A stretch of DNA of 46,892 nt from an uncultured Pseudomonadota bacterium (GTDB lineage: Bacteria; Pseudomonadota; Alphaproteobacteria; Rs-D84). A program made the translations under genes and the position numbers. The notes beneath the pieces are model-generated. The model was not told the origin of the DNA. It saw nothing but the letters and a program-made list of their open reading frames with translations, and made no database searches. The DNA lies in assembly GCA_946613885.1 (NCBI GenBank), contig CAMOGA010000009.1, positions 1 through 46,892 of the forward strand, written 5' to 3'. Shown here piece after piece: positions 34,830 to 44,135 of the stretch (positions within the stretch are counted from its first letter, which is position 1; the number at the start of each line of letters is the position of its first letter).

Positions 34830-37349
34830 ATGAACACTTTTTTCAAAACATTGGTTATTGCAGGTGTTGCGCCATTGTTGTTGATTGGTGCACAATCGCC
34901 AAATCCGCGCGGAAATATTTCTCAAAAAAACATACGCGCCCAAGAAATAGCCAACAATACCGCCTTACGCCGTTCCGCGACATCGGTTATTGCCAGAAAT
35001 GTCGTTTCAAATAATCGTCAAAATCGAACGGTTGTGACGGCACGGCCGATGGCAAATAAAAATGTCAAGGTTCGTTCTGTGCGACCTGTTGTTAATAATG
35101 GCATAAAATCGCGTGTTGCAGGTCAACCATCATTGGTACGTTCGGGTGTTTCTGTTAAGAAAAACTCACCAAATGTATCACGTGCTGGAACGGCTCGCGC
35201 AACTGCGGTATTTAATGATATTTCTAAGATTGGTGGTGGGTATTCTGATTGTCGCGACTCTTATGCAACATGCATGGATCAAATGTGTGCTAATGCAAAT
35301 GACACGTACAGAAGATGTTTTTGCAGCGACAGATTTACAGCATTTCGTGAAACTGCCGATAAATTGGATGCTGCGTTAGGACTGCTGGCAGATTTCCAAG
35401 ACAACAATTTAAATGCTGTTGATAAAACCGCGGCAGAGGTTAATGCCATGTATACCGCCACAGCTGGCGAGGCAGCAATCAAACGCGACACCAGTGCATC
35501 ACAAAAATTATTAGACAGTATCAGTGATGTTTTGTCCGGAAAAACATCTACACAAACACCAAAACAAAATTTAACATCTTTGGGTGTCTTAGATTTGTCG
35601 GGTTTTGGCGACAACAGTGATGATGTCTTTGGTGGAAATTCATTATTTGGTGGTGGTGATTCTGCAAACCTTGCAGATTTAGAAGGCAAGGCATTATATA
35701 ATGCGGCGGCGAAACAATGTGCAGAAATATCACGCAACGCATGTGGCAGTGATGCAATGTTCAATTTGGCTAAATCCGCCTATTCTATTATGATTACCCA
35801 AGATTGCAACGCATACGAAAAAAACATTAATGCAAAAAAGGCCAGTGTTGAAGAAACCGTCCGTACGGCAGAAAAATATTTACGCGAAGCCAGATTAGAA
35901 GAATACCGCTCGCACAACTCGGCAGATGTCAATGAATGTCTGTCTAAGGTTGAAACTGCACTACGTCAACCAACCGCATGTGGGGCTGATTATGAAAAAT
36001 GTATGGACTATACTGGTTTATATATAAACGCATCTACCGGCGAACCTATTTATTCACAGGCATTATTCGGTTTAAATACTTTGATTGTGTTGGATGGTAC
36101 TGCCGATGTTTTGGGGGCAAATCCCGAATTTGATAAAATGTTAGAAAATAAAAAAATGTTTGCAACAACTGCATTGGATTCTTGCCGTGATTTATCAGAC
36201 ACCGTTTGGTATGAATTTAAACGTTCTGCATTAATTCAAATTGCTCAGGCTCAGGATGAAAAAATCCAACAGGTCAAAGATTCATGTGTCACCACTATAA
36301 AAGAGTGTTATGATACACAATCTGGTGCTTTAACCGAAATGGACACAACCCAGATGCAATCTACTGGTGCAATTGCGGCGGTCACTGCACGTGGAATGTG
36401 TTATGATCGTGTTCAGGCATGTGCCGCGTTATACGGTGATCCTGACGGTTGTGAATATGATGACGAAACGAAAAAATTAACCGCCAAAAATGGAAAAAAA
36501 TGTGGTTTACAATCATTATTAACATTTGTTGATACTGTTGATTCTGTCAAGGTTGCAGAAGGTTGTGAAACTGCGCTGACTAAATACGCACACGAATTAT
36601 GTGATGAAGATATTGGAACAGAAAATTCAATTCCTTATGGTAAATGTGCCAAAGGTTCTGTCAATCGTGCACAATTGCGTGCCGCCATGGAATCCCGCAG
36701 AAAAACTTTTTGTGCTGCTGATTTAGTGTCAAATGACGAAACGAAAGATACAAAAGATGAAAATGATGCGTTTAACACAAACCTAATGAACCAAATAATC
36801 AAAGATATTTATGACGAAATCGGTATTGCCTTTACCGCTGGATGCGAATCTGAAAATGGAACTTGGGTATTTGCAAACGAATTGTCCAACCCTCAACCAT
36901 CCGCATTAAAACAAGAATTTTATCAAAAATATTATGGCACAACAGTCACAAACATTTCTCAAATAGGCGATTTTGGGTTAAAAGAATTGGGATTTTGTAT
37001 AAATGCATCAGTGCAAACACAATGTGAAGCATTGGGGAATTATGCGCATTATGACGAAAATTCGGCAGATTGCATATTACAACCTGCTTGGTATCAAGAC
37101 ACATGCACAGATGTATTGGGTGGTGTTTGGAATTCTGCCACTAACGTGTGTGATATTGATTACCAAAACGATGATGCCCCAGATAATACATCAAACGACA
37201 GGCAAAATTTTACGCATAATATGACTAATTCAAATCCAACACAAAAACTATTACAGATTGCGAATCAACCAAGCGGTATTTCTCTCCAAAAAATACAAAA
37301 AACTAATAATGTTGGTGCACTAACATTTACAAGCGATAAGCAATTTTAA
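34830..37349 (+). CDS. Large cysteine-rich secreted protein, unknown family
   Basis: About 839 residues. Started at ATG 34830 (an in-frame TTG at 34818 sits closer to GGGGGGAA and is possible). A signal peptide ends near LLIGAQ. A basic, Asn/Arg/Val-rich low-complexity stretch covers about residues 25-130. A Cys cluster follows (YSDCRDSYATCMDQMC, then RRCFCSDR), and a long helical region with about 20 more spaced cysteines (e.g. EKCMDYTGLY, ECYDTQ, MCYDRVQACA). The C-terminal ~60 residues are polar. I recognise no family; the helical Cys-rich pattern differs from the InlB-type proteins. It converges on the XRE regulator with overlapping stop codons. Confidence 0.78.
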   Translation: MNTFFKTLVIAGVAPLLLIGAQSPNPRGNISQKNIRAQEIANNTALRRSATSVIARNVVSNNRQNRTVVTARPMANKNVKVRSVRPVVNNGIKSRVAGQPSLVRSGVSVKKNSPNVSRAGTARATAVFNDISKIGGGYSDCRDSYATCMDQMCANANDTYRRCFCSDRFTAFRETADKLDAALGLLADFQDNNLNAVDKTAAEVNAMYTATAGEAAIKRDTSASQKLLDSISDVLSGKTSTQTPKQNLTSLGVLDLSGFGDNSDDVFGGNSLFGGGDSANLADLEGKALYNAAAKQCAEISRNACGSDAMFNLAKSAYSIMITQDCNAYEKNINAKKASVEETVRTAEKYLREARLEEYRSHNSADVNECLSKVETALRQPTACGADYEKCMDYTGLYINASTGEPIYSQALFGLNTLIVLDGTADVLGANPEFDKMLENKKMFATTALDSCRDLSDTVWYEFKRSALIQIAQAQDEKIQQVKDSCVTTIKECYDTQSGALTEMDTTQMQSTGAIAAVTARGMCYDRVQACAALYGDPDGCEYDDETKKLTAKNGKKCGLQSLLTFVDTVDSVKVAEGCETALTKYAHELCDEDIGTENSIPYGKCAKGSVNRAQLRAAMESRRKTFCAADLVSNDETKDTKDENDAFNTNLMNQIIKDIYDEIGIAFTAGCESENGTWVFANELSNPQPSALKQEFYQKYYGTTVTNISQIGDFGLKELGFCINASVQTQCEALGNYAHYDENSADCILQPAWYQDTCTDVLGGVWNSATNVCDIDYQNDDAPDNTSNDRQNFTHNMTNSNPTQKLLQIANQPSGISLQKIQKTNNVGALTFTSDKQF

Positions 37350-37762
37350 CTTTGTTTGCCATTTAATGTTTTTATCATTTGCATTATCATTTCGCGTTGC
37401 GAATCAGACGGCAATTCCCAATATAAATTTATTAATTCTAAACTTTCGTTCTTTGCCAACGGATCATCTTCGTGTAATTCAGACACCCGCATTGAACGTG
37501 TTGTTTTTGTTTCTGGTGGAAAATTACCCGGCAGTCCTAAAAAGAAAAACGCAACAGATGTTTCCAGTGCCTGACTTAAATCAAACAAACGTGCCGCCGA
37601 AATACGATTGCCCGCACTTTCGTATTTTTGAATTTGTTGAAAACTAATTCCACATTTATGCGCTAAATCAGTTTGAGACATCCCCAACATAACACGCCGC
37701 AATTGTAAACGTTGTGCAATATGTTGGTCTACAAAATTTATTACTCTTGGTTTGCCAGACAT
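37346..37762 (-). CDS. XRE-family transcriptional regulator
   Basis: Protein of 138 residues. The helix-turn-helix domain (about residues 12-70) contains LRRVMLGMSQTDLAHKCGIS and FQQIQKYESAGNRISAARLF, the pattern of a conserved alphaproteobacterial XRE group, followed by SVAFFFLGLPG and an acidic/helical C-terminus. I used ATG 37762 (MSGKPRVINF) because AGGGGTTAC precedes it and the family starts there. It is divergent from gpmI and may regulate that region or itself. Its TAA overlaps the stop codon of the convergent secreted protein gene. Confidence 0.9.
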   Translation of the reverse strand: MSGKPRVINFVDQHIAQRLQLRRVMLGMSQTDLAHKCGISFQQIQKYESAGNRISAARLFDLSQALETSVAFFFLGLPGNFPPETKTTRSMRVSELHEDDPLAKNESLELINLYWELPSDSQREMIMQMIKTLNGKQS

Positions 37763-37816
37763 ATGTAACCCCTGTTTGGTTATTTTATTTAAGAAATATT
37801 TCCTTAGGCATTCTAA

Positions 37817-37845
37817 TATATACAATGTTTCTTTTTGTTTTGCAA
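37817..37845 (-). promoter_or_regulatory. Promoter of the XRE regulator (shares -35 with gpmI)
   Basis: On the minus strand TTGCAA (37840-37845), 17-nt spacer, TATATA (37817-37822). TTGCAA is its own reverse complement, and the same hexamer fits the gpmI promoter on the other strand. Confidence 0.5.
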
Positions 37846-37868
37846 TCAAAAAACAAGTGTGATATTAT
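37840..37868 (+). promoter_or_regulatory. gpmI promoter
   Basis: TTGCAA (37840-37845), 17-nt spacer, TATTAT (37863-37868), 24 nt before the gpmI ATG. Confidence 0.6.
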
Positions 37869-37892
37869 ATGCAAACACAAAAAGGAAGTATT

Positions 37893-39359
37893 ATGAAACC
37901 AGTTGTTTTATGTATAATGGACGGTGTTGGTATTAATGCAAATCGTGAACACAATGCGGTTGCATTGGCCAAAATGCCGTTTTTTAATGAACTATTAAAA
38001 AAATATCCACATTCTAAACTAGATGCCAGTGGTGGCGCAGTTGGTTTACCAGACGGTATTATGGGAAATTCTGAAGACGGGCATTTTACTTTGGGCATAG
38101 GACGTATAGTAGATAAATTTTTAAGACGCTTTGATCATGAAAATTGGGACGAGAATAAACCTTTGAGAAAATTTATTGATGATGTTAAACGTGATAATGG
38201 CATCGTGCATTTAGTCGGTGTAAACAGTGATGGCTGTGTTCACGGCAGCATAGAAGAACAGATTTTAATATCTAAACATGTTTTAGAATCTGGATTGCGT
38301 TTATGCATACATTTTGTCAGCGATGGTCGTGACACCCCTGCACAATCAGCAGAAAAATATATTAATATGTTTCGCACCAATTTAGCAGAATATTTTCGTG
38401 ACGGTCGTGTTTTCTTTGGAACATTAACTGGTCGGTATTATGCTATGGATCGAGATCATAATCTAGACAGAACAGAAAAAGCATTTAATGCCATTGCAAA
38501 AGGAATTGCTGAATATTCTGCCCCAGATATTGATACCGCATTGGCGGATGCCTATGCACGTGGCGAAACAGATGAATTTATTAAACCAACAGTTATAAAA
38601 CCAACACCTATAACAAAACATGACGGTTTCTTGTTCGGAAATTATCGTTCTGATCGTGCACGACAAATATTACGTATGATTTTAACGACAGGATGTCATA
38701 TAGTATGTTTTTCACAATATGGCGAAGGTTTAAATGAACATTGCCCTGCGTTGTTGGAAGACATCCCTGTACATAATACTTTGGGGGATGTTTTGGCTGA
38801 ACATGGCATTTCACAATTACGTATTGCCGAAACGGAAAAATATAATCATGTGACATATTTTTTTGATGCAGAACGTAATATTGATTTTCCAAACAGCAAA
38901 AAAATTTTAATACCATCCCAACATGTACCAACATTTGATATGAAACCTGAATGTTCTGCCATAGAAATCACAGATGCATTATTACAAGAATTAAAGAATT
39001 ATAGTGTTGTTATATTAAATTATGCAAACGGTGATTTGTTGGGACACACTGGAAACGAAAAAGCCGCAATTCAAGGACTAGAAGTCCTGGACAAACAATT
39101 ATCTCGTTTGGTTCCGGCGGTATTGGAATTGGATGGTACAATGTTAATTATTGCAGATCACGGTAATTGTGAAGAAATGTGGGATTATGAACACAATGTC
39201 CCATTAACATCACATACAACCAACCCTGTAAATTGCATAGTTGTTTCAAACACAGAACATACTGTTCATGATGGCGGGTTAAGTGATATTGCACCAACAA
39301 TATTAAAATTATTAAACATTGAAAAACCTGCTGAGATGACAGGCAAATCTTTGATATAA
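37893..39359 (+). CDS. gpmI: 2,3-bisphosphoglycerate-independent phosphoglycerate mutase
   Basis: Protein of 488 residues, interconverting 3- and 2-phosphoglycerate in glycolysis, Mn2+-dependent, alkaline-phosphatase superfamily. Motifs: VLCIMDGVGIN (metal-binding Asp), GNSEDGHFTLGIGR with the phosphorylated Ser (family GNSEVGH), SDGRDTP, GNYRSDRARQI, ANGDLLGHTGN and ADHGNCEEM. ATG 37893 follows AAAGGAAG; the upstream in-frame codon is rejected. Single-gene unit ending in a strong terminator. Confidence 0.96.
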   Translation: MKPVVLCIMDGVGINANREHNAVALAKMPFFNELLKKYPHSKLDASGGAVGLPDGIMGNSEDGHFTLGIGRIVDKFLRRFDHENWDENKPLRKFIDDVKRDNGIVHLVGVNSDGCVHGSIEEQILISKHVLESGLRLCIHFVSDGRDTPAQSAEKYINMFRTNLAEYFRDGRVFFGTLTGRYYAMDRDHNLDRTEKAFNAIAKGIAEYSAPDIDTALADAYARGETDEFIKPTVIKPTPITKHDGFLFGNYRSDRARQILRMILTTGCHIVCFSQYGEGLNEHCPALLEDIPVHNTLGDVLAEHGISQLRIAETEKYNHVTYFFDAERNIDFPNSKKILIPSQHVPTFDMKPECSAIEITDALLQELKNYSVVILNYANGDLLGHTGNEKAAIQGLEVLDKQLSRLVPAVLELDGTMLIIADHGNCEEMWDYEHNVPLTSHTTNPVNCIVVSNTEHTVHDGGLSDIAPTILKLLNIEKPAEMTGKSLI

Positions 39360-39360
39360 A

Positions 39361-39382
39361 GAAACGCCCGTCTGGGCGTTTC
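39361..39382. terminator. Bidirectional terminator after gpmI
   Basis: GAAACGCCC / GGGCGTTTC stem (39361-39369 with 39374-39382), T5 on the plus strand; convergent with the tadA operon end. Confidence 0.9.
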
Positions 39383-39385
39383 TTT

Positions 39386-39826
39386 TTATCTTTGTTTATA
39401 TCTTAAACTTTGATCGTATTTCATTTTTTCCACAGTAATATTATGTATCAACATAATTTTTTGTTTTGGGTCAGATTCGTATTTTATCAATAATTCATCG
39501 CCACGATGGATATCGTATTTTACAAAAAAAGGTTTATCTATGTTTTGTTCGCCAATTTTATTCCCATATATCACAATTTCTTTATTTGATGTTCCCAATA
39601 CAACAACTTGATCATAATTATGTTTTTGATAATTTACTACATCACTCCACGTAAGCAATCTATACACACCAATGTCACCCTCTTTCATTAGTTGCGCATA
39701 TGCGTTGTCTGTCCATTTTTTTGAAAATGGCATTTTATCATATTTATCTGTTGATATCATAGTAATTTCAGTATCATTTGGATATGCTATCTTTTCTAAA
39801 ATCATAGATTTGTAATTTATTGGCAT
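39386..39826 (-). CDS. Hypothetical protein coupled to tadA
   Basis: Protein of 146 residues, soluble, beta-rich and lysine/tyrosine-rich, no family recognised (GDIGVYRLLTWSDVVNY, DQVVVLGTSNKEIVIYGNKIG, FFVKYDIHRGDELLIKY). Its ATG overlaps the tadA stop codon (TAATG) and AAAAAGGAT lies before it, so translation is coupled. It ends next to the bidirectional terminator. Confidence 0.72.
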   Translation of the reverse strand: MPINYKSMILEKIAYPNDTEITMISTDKYDKMPFSKKWTDNAYAQLMKEGDIGVYRLLTWSDVVNYQKHNYDQVVVLGTSNKEIVIYGNKIGEQNIDKPFFVKYDIHRGDELLIKYESDPKQKIMLIHNITVEKMKYDQSLRYKQR

Positions 39827-40284
39827 TATTTATCCTTTTTGTTCATACGTTGTTTTTTAAAAAAATCTTTTAACATTTCTGCGGATTTATCCGCATATTC
39901 AGGCAGTTGTACAATATTTGGTTTCCACAAATGTTTATCTGTATCAAACACACGAGCATTTGCAGTTATTCCCCCACCTTTGTCATCAATTGCCGCAAAA
40001 TAAATGTTTTTTATTCGCGCAAAAGATATCGCTGTGGCGCACATTGCACAAGGTTCCAACGTCACATAAATATCACAATTATCTAAAAATTTTTGCCCCA
40101 ATTTTTTACAAGCATGGTTAATTGCGACAATTTCTGCGTGTAATGTTGGATTTTTGCTTTTCTGTACCCTGTTTTCACCACGTGCGATAATTTTACCATC
40201 ACGCACAATAACCGCACCAATTGGCACATCATTATGTTGATATGCTTTTTTTGCTGATAAAAATGCTTGATTCATAAAATTCAT
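39826..40284 (-). CDS. tadA: tRNA-specific adenosine deaminase
   Basis: About 152 residues, cytidine/deoxycytidylate deaminase fold. Converts adenosine-34 to inosine in tRNA-Arg(ACG). Zinc and catalytic residues are visible in PTLHAEIVAI (His, Glu) and LEPCAMCATAI (two Cys). I started at ATG 40284 (MNFMNQAFLSA); 40275 is also possible. Neither has a strong Shine-Dalgarno sequence, and an upstream in-frame codon would overlap rsmD. Divergent from rsmD, with only 17 nt between start codons. Confidence 0.92.
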   Translation of the reverse strand: MNFMNQAFLSAKKAYQHNDVPIGAVIVRDGKIIARGENRVQKSKNPTLHAEIVAINHACKKLGQKFLDNCDIYVTLEPCAMCATAISFARIKNIYFAAIDDKGGGITANARVFDTDKHLWKPNIVQLPEYADKSAEMLKDFFKKQRMNKKDK

Positions 40285-40301
40285 AATGTACACTTTATAA
40301 C

Positions 40302-40853
40302 ATGAAATCAAATTTGCAAATTATTTCTGGAAAATACCGCGGTAAAAAACTGTTTTTGCCAATTGATGCCCGTCCAACCCAAAATATGGCGCGTGGTGCA
40401 CTTTTTAATATGGTGAACGAATTGGTAGACACACGGCAATCTGTATCGGTATGGGATGCATTTGCCGGAGCTGGTGCATTTGGGTTGGAATGTTTGTCGC
40501 GTTTTAATAATCCAAATGTAATATTTACAGACAACGCAAAATCATCGATTGATACAATAAAACGTAATTTATCTGCGGTTGGTGAAAATGCCAGAATTGA
40601 AATGGTTGATGCAATATCGGCAATTTCGCGCTTTGGCAACACATCAGATTTAATTTTTATTGATCCGCCCTATTCGGATTATGGCTTGGGATTATTGTTT
40701 ATAAAAAAACTGTCAAAAGTGGCAAAAACCGGTGCAATTTTAATCTGGGAATTTGAAAAAATTAACGAAATGCCAAAGATTGATGAAAACTGGGAAATAT
40801 TAAAAGACAAAACTTATGGTCGTGCCAGATTTTTGTTTTTGCACCGAAAATAA
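40302..40853 (+). CDS. rsmD: 16S rRNA (guanine-966-N2)-methyltransferase RsmD
   Basis: Protein of 183 residues. SAM-dependent methyltransferase: IISGKYRGKKLFLP at the N-terminus, the RPTQNMARGALFNM block, SAM site VWDAFAGAGAFGLECLSR and catalytic IDPPYSDYG. Full length. No Shine-Dalgarno sequence precedes the ATG and the tadA start is 17 nt away on the other strand, so the mRNA may be leaderless or nearly so. Confidence 0.94.
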   Translation: MKSNLQIISGKYRGKKLFLPIDARPTQNMARGALFNMVNELVDTRQSVSVWDAFAGAGAFGLECLSRFNNPNVIFTDNAKSSIDTIKRNLSAVGENARIEMVDAISAISRFGNTSDLIFIDPPYSDYGLGLLFIKKLSKVAKTGAILIWEFEKINEMPKIDENWEILKDKTYGRARFLFLHRK

Positions 40854-40864
40854 GTAAAAAACAC

Positions 40865-40893
40865 TTGATTTTTCAATAATTTTATTACATAAT
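40865..40893 (+). promoter_or_regulatory. rplY promoter
   Basis: TTGATT (40865-40870), 17-nt spacer, CATAAT (40888-40893). The ~60-nt leader that follows holds a GC-rich partial hairpin (about 40901-40923). Confidence 0.65.
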
Positions 40894-40957
40894 ATGCCCC
40901 GCACGACACCCTTGGAGGTCGCGCAAAAACATAAAAACAAGACTAAAAGGATTAAAA

Positions 40958-41578
40958 ATGTCTATTAAATTAAACGCTGAAATTCGCAAAGCTGCTGGCA
41001 AGGGGGCCGCACGTGCTGTTCGCAAAAACAAAAACATCCCTGCAGTTATCTATGGCGAAAAGAAAGAACCTGTGTCTATTGAATTGAACGGACGCGATTT
41101 TAATATGTTGTTGGGGACACCGTCTTTGCGTACAAAATTATTTGAAATTATGGTCGGTGGCAACAAAGAAGATGCTATGTTGATGGATATCCAATATCAT
41201 CCAGTATCTGATGCAGTTGTTCACGTAGATTTCAAAAGAATCAATGTCAAAGAACCTGTACACGTTGTTGTTCCGGTCGAAGTTATTAACACAGAAACAT
41301 CCAAGGGATTGAAATTGGGTGGTGTATTAAACTTTGCTGTGCGTAAGGTTGCTTTGGTTGGATTGGTATCAGATATGCCTGAAAAAATCACTATTGATTT
41401 AAGCAATGTCACAATTGGCGACACTGTTCACGGTTCTGATTTGGTTTTACCAAAGGGTATTAAATTGGGCCTGCATATGGCAGATTTGGCGTTCGCTACA
41501 ATCGGCGGTAAAATGCCAGAAGAAGCAGATGCAAAACCTCAGGCAGCGGCGGCCGCTGCGGCACCTGCCAAGAAATAA
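40958..41578 (+). CDS. rplY: 50S ribosomal protein L25 (Ctc/TL5 form)
   Basis: Protein of 206 residues. The N-terminal L25 domain binds 5S rRNA (RKAAGKGAARAVRKNKNIPAV is its family start, broken here only by Gly). A C-terminal Ctc/TL5 beta domain (about 95-185) ends in an Ala/Pro-rich tail. The two-domain form is usual in Alphaproteobacteria. AAAGGATT precedes the ATG; own promoter and terminator. pth, the common neighbour, is absent. Confidence 0.95.
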   Translation: MSIKLNAEIRKAAGKGAARAVRKNKNIPAVIYGEKKEPVSIELNGRDFNMLLGTPSLRTKLFEIMVGGNKEDAMLMDIQYHPVSDAVVHVDFKRINVKEPVHVVVPVEVINTETSKGLKLGGVLNFAVRKVALVGLVSDMPEKITIDLSNVTIGDTVHGSDLVLPKGIKLGLHMADLAFATIGGKMPEEADAKPQAAAAAAAPAKK

Positions 41579-41601
41579 TTTTTATATTGTTTCAAAACTT
41601 A

Positions 41602-41620
41602 AACCGCCAATTCGGCGGTT
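41602..41620 (+). terminator. rplY terminator
   Basis: AACCGCC / GGCGGTT stem (41602-41608 with 41614-41620) followed by a T-run. Confidence 0.92.
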
Positions 41621-41662
41621 TTTTTTATGATTATATACCAATAATATTTTTATATTTCACCA

Positions 41663-41692
41663 CTTGAAATTGCATATTTGATAACTATATTG
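41663..41692 (+). promoter_or_regulatory. RpoH-like (heat-shock) promoter of dnaK
   Basis: CTTGAA (41663-41668), 16-nt spacer, CTATATTG (41685-41692). This matches the alphaproteobacterial sigma-32 pattern (CTTGAC-like / CYTATNTNG) better than a housekeeping promoter. Confidence 0.6.
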
Positions 41693-41726
41693 CCATTAAG
41701 CAAAAATATTACCAAGGAGTAAAATT

Positions 41727-43622
41727 ATGGCAAAAGTATTAGGTATTGATTTAGGAACAACAAATTCCGCCATGGCGTTCATGGACGGTTCTGATCCAAA
41801 AATTATCGAAAACAGCGAAGGTCAACGTACCACACCATCTGTGGTTGCTGTCACTAACAATGGTGAACAATTGGTTGGTATTACTGCCAAGAATCAGGCG
41901 GTGACAAATCCAGAAAACACTATTTATGAAATTAAACGTTTAATGGGTTTGCGCTATGACAGCCCGGCTGTAAAAGAAATTGAAAAACGCGTTCCTTATA
42001 AAATTGTTGCAGGCGACAACGGTGATGCATGGGTTGAAATTGATGGTAAAAAATATGCCCCATCACAAATTTCTGCGATGATATTATCTAAATTGAAAAA
42101 GGATGCCGAAAGTTATCTGGGTGAAACAATAACAGATGCTGTTATTACAGTACCTGCATATTTTAATGATTCACAACGTCAGGCAACAAAAGACGCGGGA
42201 CGTATTGCCGGATTAAACGTATTGCGTATTGTTAACGAACCAACCGCTGCTGCTTTGGCATACGGTCTGGATAAAGACAAAGACGGTACAATCGCTGTAT
42301 ACGATTTGGGTGGTGGAACATTCGATGTGTCTATTTTGGAAATTGTAGACGGTGTATTCGAAGTAAAATCTACAAATGGTGATACTGCATTGGGTGGTTC
42401 TGATTTTGATGCGCGTGTTTTAAGATATTTAATTGATGAATTCCGTGCACAATCTGGCATTGATTTGTCGAACGATAAATTGGCATTACAAAGATTAAAA
42501 GAAGCCGCAGAAAAGGCAAAAATTGAATTGTCATCAAAAACATCTACTGAAATCAATTTGCCATATTTGACGGCTGATGCCACAGGTCCAAAACATTTCA
42601 ACACAACTTTAACACGTGCAAAGTTGGAATCTTTGGTGGCTGATTTAATCGAAAAAACGATTGAACCATGCAAAAAGGCATTAAAAGATGCAGGTTTAAC
42701 CACATCTCAAATCAACGAAGTTATTTTGGTTGGTGGTCAAACACGTATGCCAAAGGTTGTGGAAACAGTTAAAGAATTCTTTGGTCGTGAACCACACAAG
42801 GGCGTTAATCCGGACGAAGTGGTTGCATTGGGTGCCGCAATTCAGGGTGGTGTATTAAAAGGCGAAGTCAAAGACGTTCTGTTGTTGGATGTCACCCCGT
42901 TGTCATTGGGTATCGAAACATTGGGTGGTGTGTTCACGCGTTTAATTGACCGTAACACAACAATTCCAACCAAAAAATCCCAGATTTTCAGCACGGCCGA
43001 AGATAATCAATCTGCTGTGACAATCCGTGTATTCCAGGGCGAACGTGATATGGCTGCGGATAATAAATTGCTGGGGCAATTTAATTTGGAAGGTATTGCG
43101 CCTGCCCCACGTGGCATGCCACAGATAGAAGTTTCTTTTGATATTGATGCAAACGGCATTGTACACGTATCTGCAAAAGATAAAGGTACAGGCAAAGAGC
43201 AAGCAATTTCAATTAAATCTGATGGTGGTTTATCCGAAGATGAAATCAAACGTATGGTTGACGAAGCAGCCGCCAATGCTGAATCTGATAAAAAGAAAAA
43301 AGAATTAGCAGAGGCAAAAAATACTGCTGAAACCGCTGTGTTTAGCATTGAAAAATCATTAAAAGAACATGGCGATAAAATCAGTGCTGCAGAACGTGAA
43401 GCCATCGAAACTGCTAAAAAAGAATTGTCTGATGAATTGGCCAAGGCAGATGCCACGGTTGAATCATTAAAGGCAAAAACGGATGCGCTGACTGAAAAAG
43501 CCATGAAATTGGGCGAAGCGGTCTATAAAGCCGCCCAGGAAGCACAAAAATCCGAAGGAAATAATTCTGCTGGCGACAACAACAATGGCGCAACAGATGC
43601 TGATTTTTCCGAAAAGAAATAA
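41727..43622 (+). CDS. dnaK: Hsp70 chaperone DnaK
   Basis: Protein of 631 residues. Nucleotide-binding domain with [47 protein letters not shown] and [10 protein letters not shown]. The linker [19 protein letters not shown] leads to the substrate-binding domain, helical lid and an Asn/Gly-rich acidic tail. Complete. CCAAGGAG precedes the ATG. dnaJ and grpE are not adjacent, unlike the common dnaK-dnaJ pair; a strong terminator follows directly. Confidence 0.97.
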   Translation: MAKVLGIDLGTTNSAMAFMDGSDPKIIENSEGQRTTPSVVAVTNNGEQLVGITAKNQAVTNPENTIYEIKRLMGLRYDSPAVKEIEKRVPYKIVAGDNGDAWVEIDGKKYAPSQISAMILSKLKKDAESYLGETITDAVITVPAYFNDSQRQATKDAGRIAGLNVLRIVNEPTAAALAYGLDKDKDGTIAVYDLGGGTFDVSILEIVDGVFEVKSTNGDTALGGSDFDARVLRYLIDEFRAQSGIDLSNDKLALQRLKEAAEKAKIELSSKTSTEINLPYLTADATGPKHFNTTLTRAKLESLVADLIEKTIEPCKKALKDAGLTTSQINEVILVGGQTRMPKVVETVKEFFGREPHKGVNPDEVVALGAAIQGGVLKGEVKDVLLLDVTPLSLGIETLGGVFTRLIDRNTTIPTKKSQIFSTAEDNQSAVTIRVFQGERDMAADNKLLGQFNLEGIAPAPRGMPQIEVSFDIDANGIVHVSAKDKGTGKEQAISIKSDGGLSEDEIKRMVDEAAANAESDKKKKELAEAKNTAETAVFSIEKSLKEHGDKISAAEREAIETAKKELSDELAKADATVESLKAKTDALTEKAMKLGEAVYKAAQEAQKSEGNNSAGDNNNGATDADFSEKK

Positions 43623-43643
43623 TGTTTTCCGTTCCTTAAACAA

Positions 43644-43665
43644 CCCCAAAGAGAAATCTTTGGGG
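43644..43665 (+). terminator. dnaK terminator
   Basis: 9-bp stem CCCCAAAGA / TCTTTGGGG with GAAA tetraloop, then TGTTTTTT. Confidence 0.95.
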
Positions 43666-43701
43666 TGTTTTTTAACTTTTTTATTTTTTCTAAAAAACAT
43701 A

Positions 43702-43729
43702 TTGACAATTTAATATTTTGTATTATAAC
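43702..43729 (+). promoter_or_regulatory. Promoter of the 112-residue protein
   Basis: TTGACA (43702-43707), 16-nt spacer, TATAAC (43724-43729). Confidence 0.6.
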
Positions 43730-43760
43730 TATAATAAATAACTAACCCAAGGAGTTAATT

Positions 43761-44099
43761 ATGGCTTATAAATTACATACAGATTACGCAATGGTATTGT
43801 ATATAAACGATTATAACATCATGGCATACAACCCAAAATTGGGAAATATTGAAATTGAACCAGCAAATGATAATGCTGATGATGAATTTCATGCGTCTTT
43901 GCGTGGCGATATAATAGAATTCAAGACAAAATATATACCAAAGCAAAAACAACCAAAAAATCCTGATGCAATGGTAATTATTAAACGAAGTGGTTATAAC
44001 AAACACACATTTGTTAAAAACATTTCATTAGAAGAACAAAAAGAAAAATTTGCTGCAAAAAGATTAGAATTATTAAGAGACCAAAGAATAAAAGGTTAA
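43761..44099 (+). CDS. Small hypothetical protein
   Basis: Protein of 112 residues, soluble, no family recognised. An acidic N-terminal half (GNIEIEPANDNADDEFHAS) gives way to a basic C-terminal half (KYIPKQKQPKNP, AAKRLELLRDQR), ending in a probable helix. The gene has every sign of expression: perfect -35, CCAAGGAG Shine-Dalgarno and a strong terminator. The charge split suggests nucleic-acid or protein binding; that is a guess. Confidence 0.75.
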   Translation: MAYKLHTDYAMVLYINDYNIMAYNPKLGNIEIEPANDNADDEFHASLRGDIIEFKTKYIPKQKQPKNPDAMVIIKRSGYNKHTFVKNISLEEQKEKFAAKRLELLRDQRIKG

Positions 44100-44110
44100 T
44101 TACCAAAAAA

Positions 44111-44131
44111 TCCCCGAATAAAAATCGGGGA
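44111..44131. terminator. Bidirectional terminator
   Basis: TCCCCGA / TCGGGGA core stem (44111-44117 with 44125-44131), extended by A/T pairs on both sides; serves the convergent 112-residue gene and pfkA. Confidence 0.92.
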
Positions 44132-44135
44132 TTTT

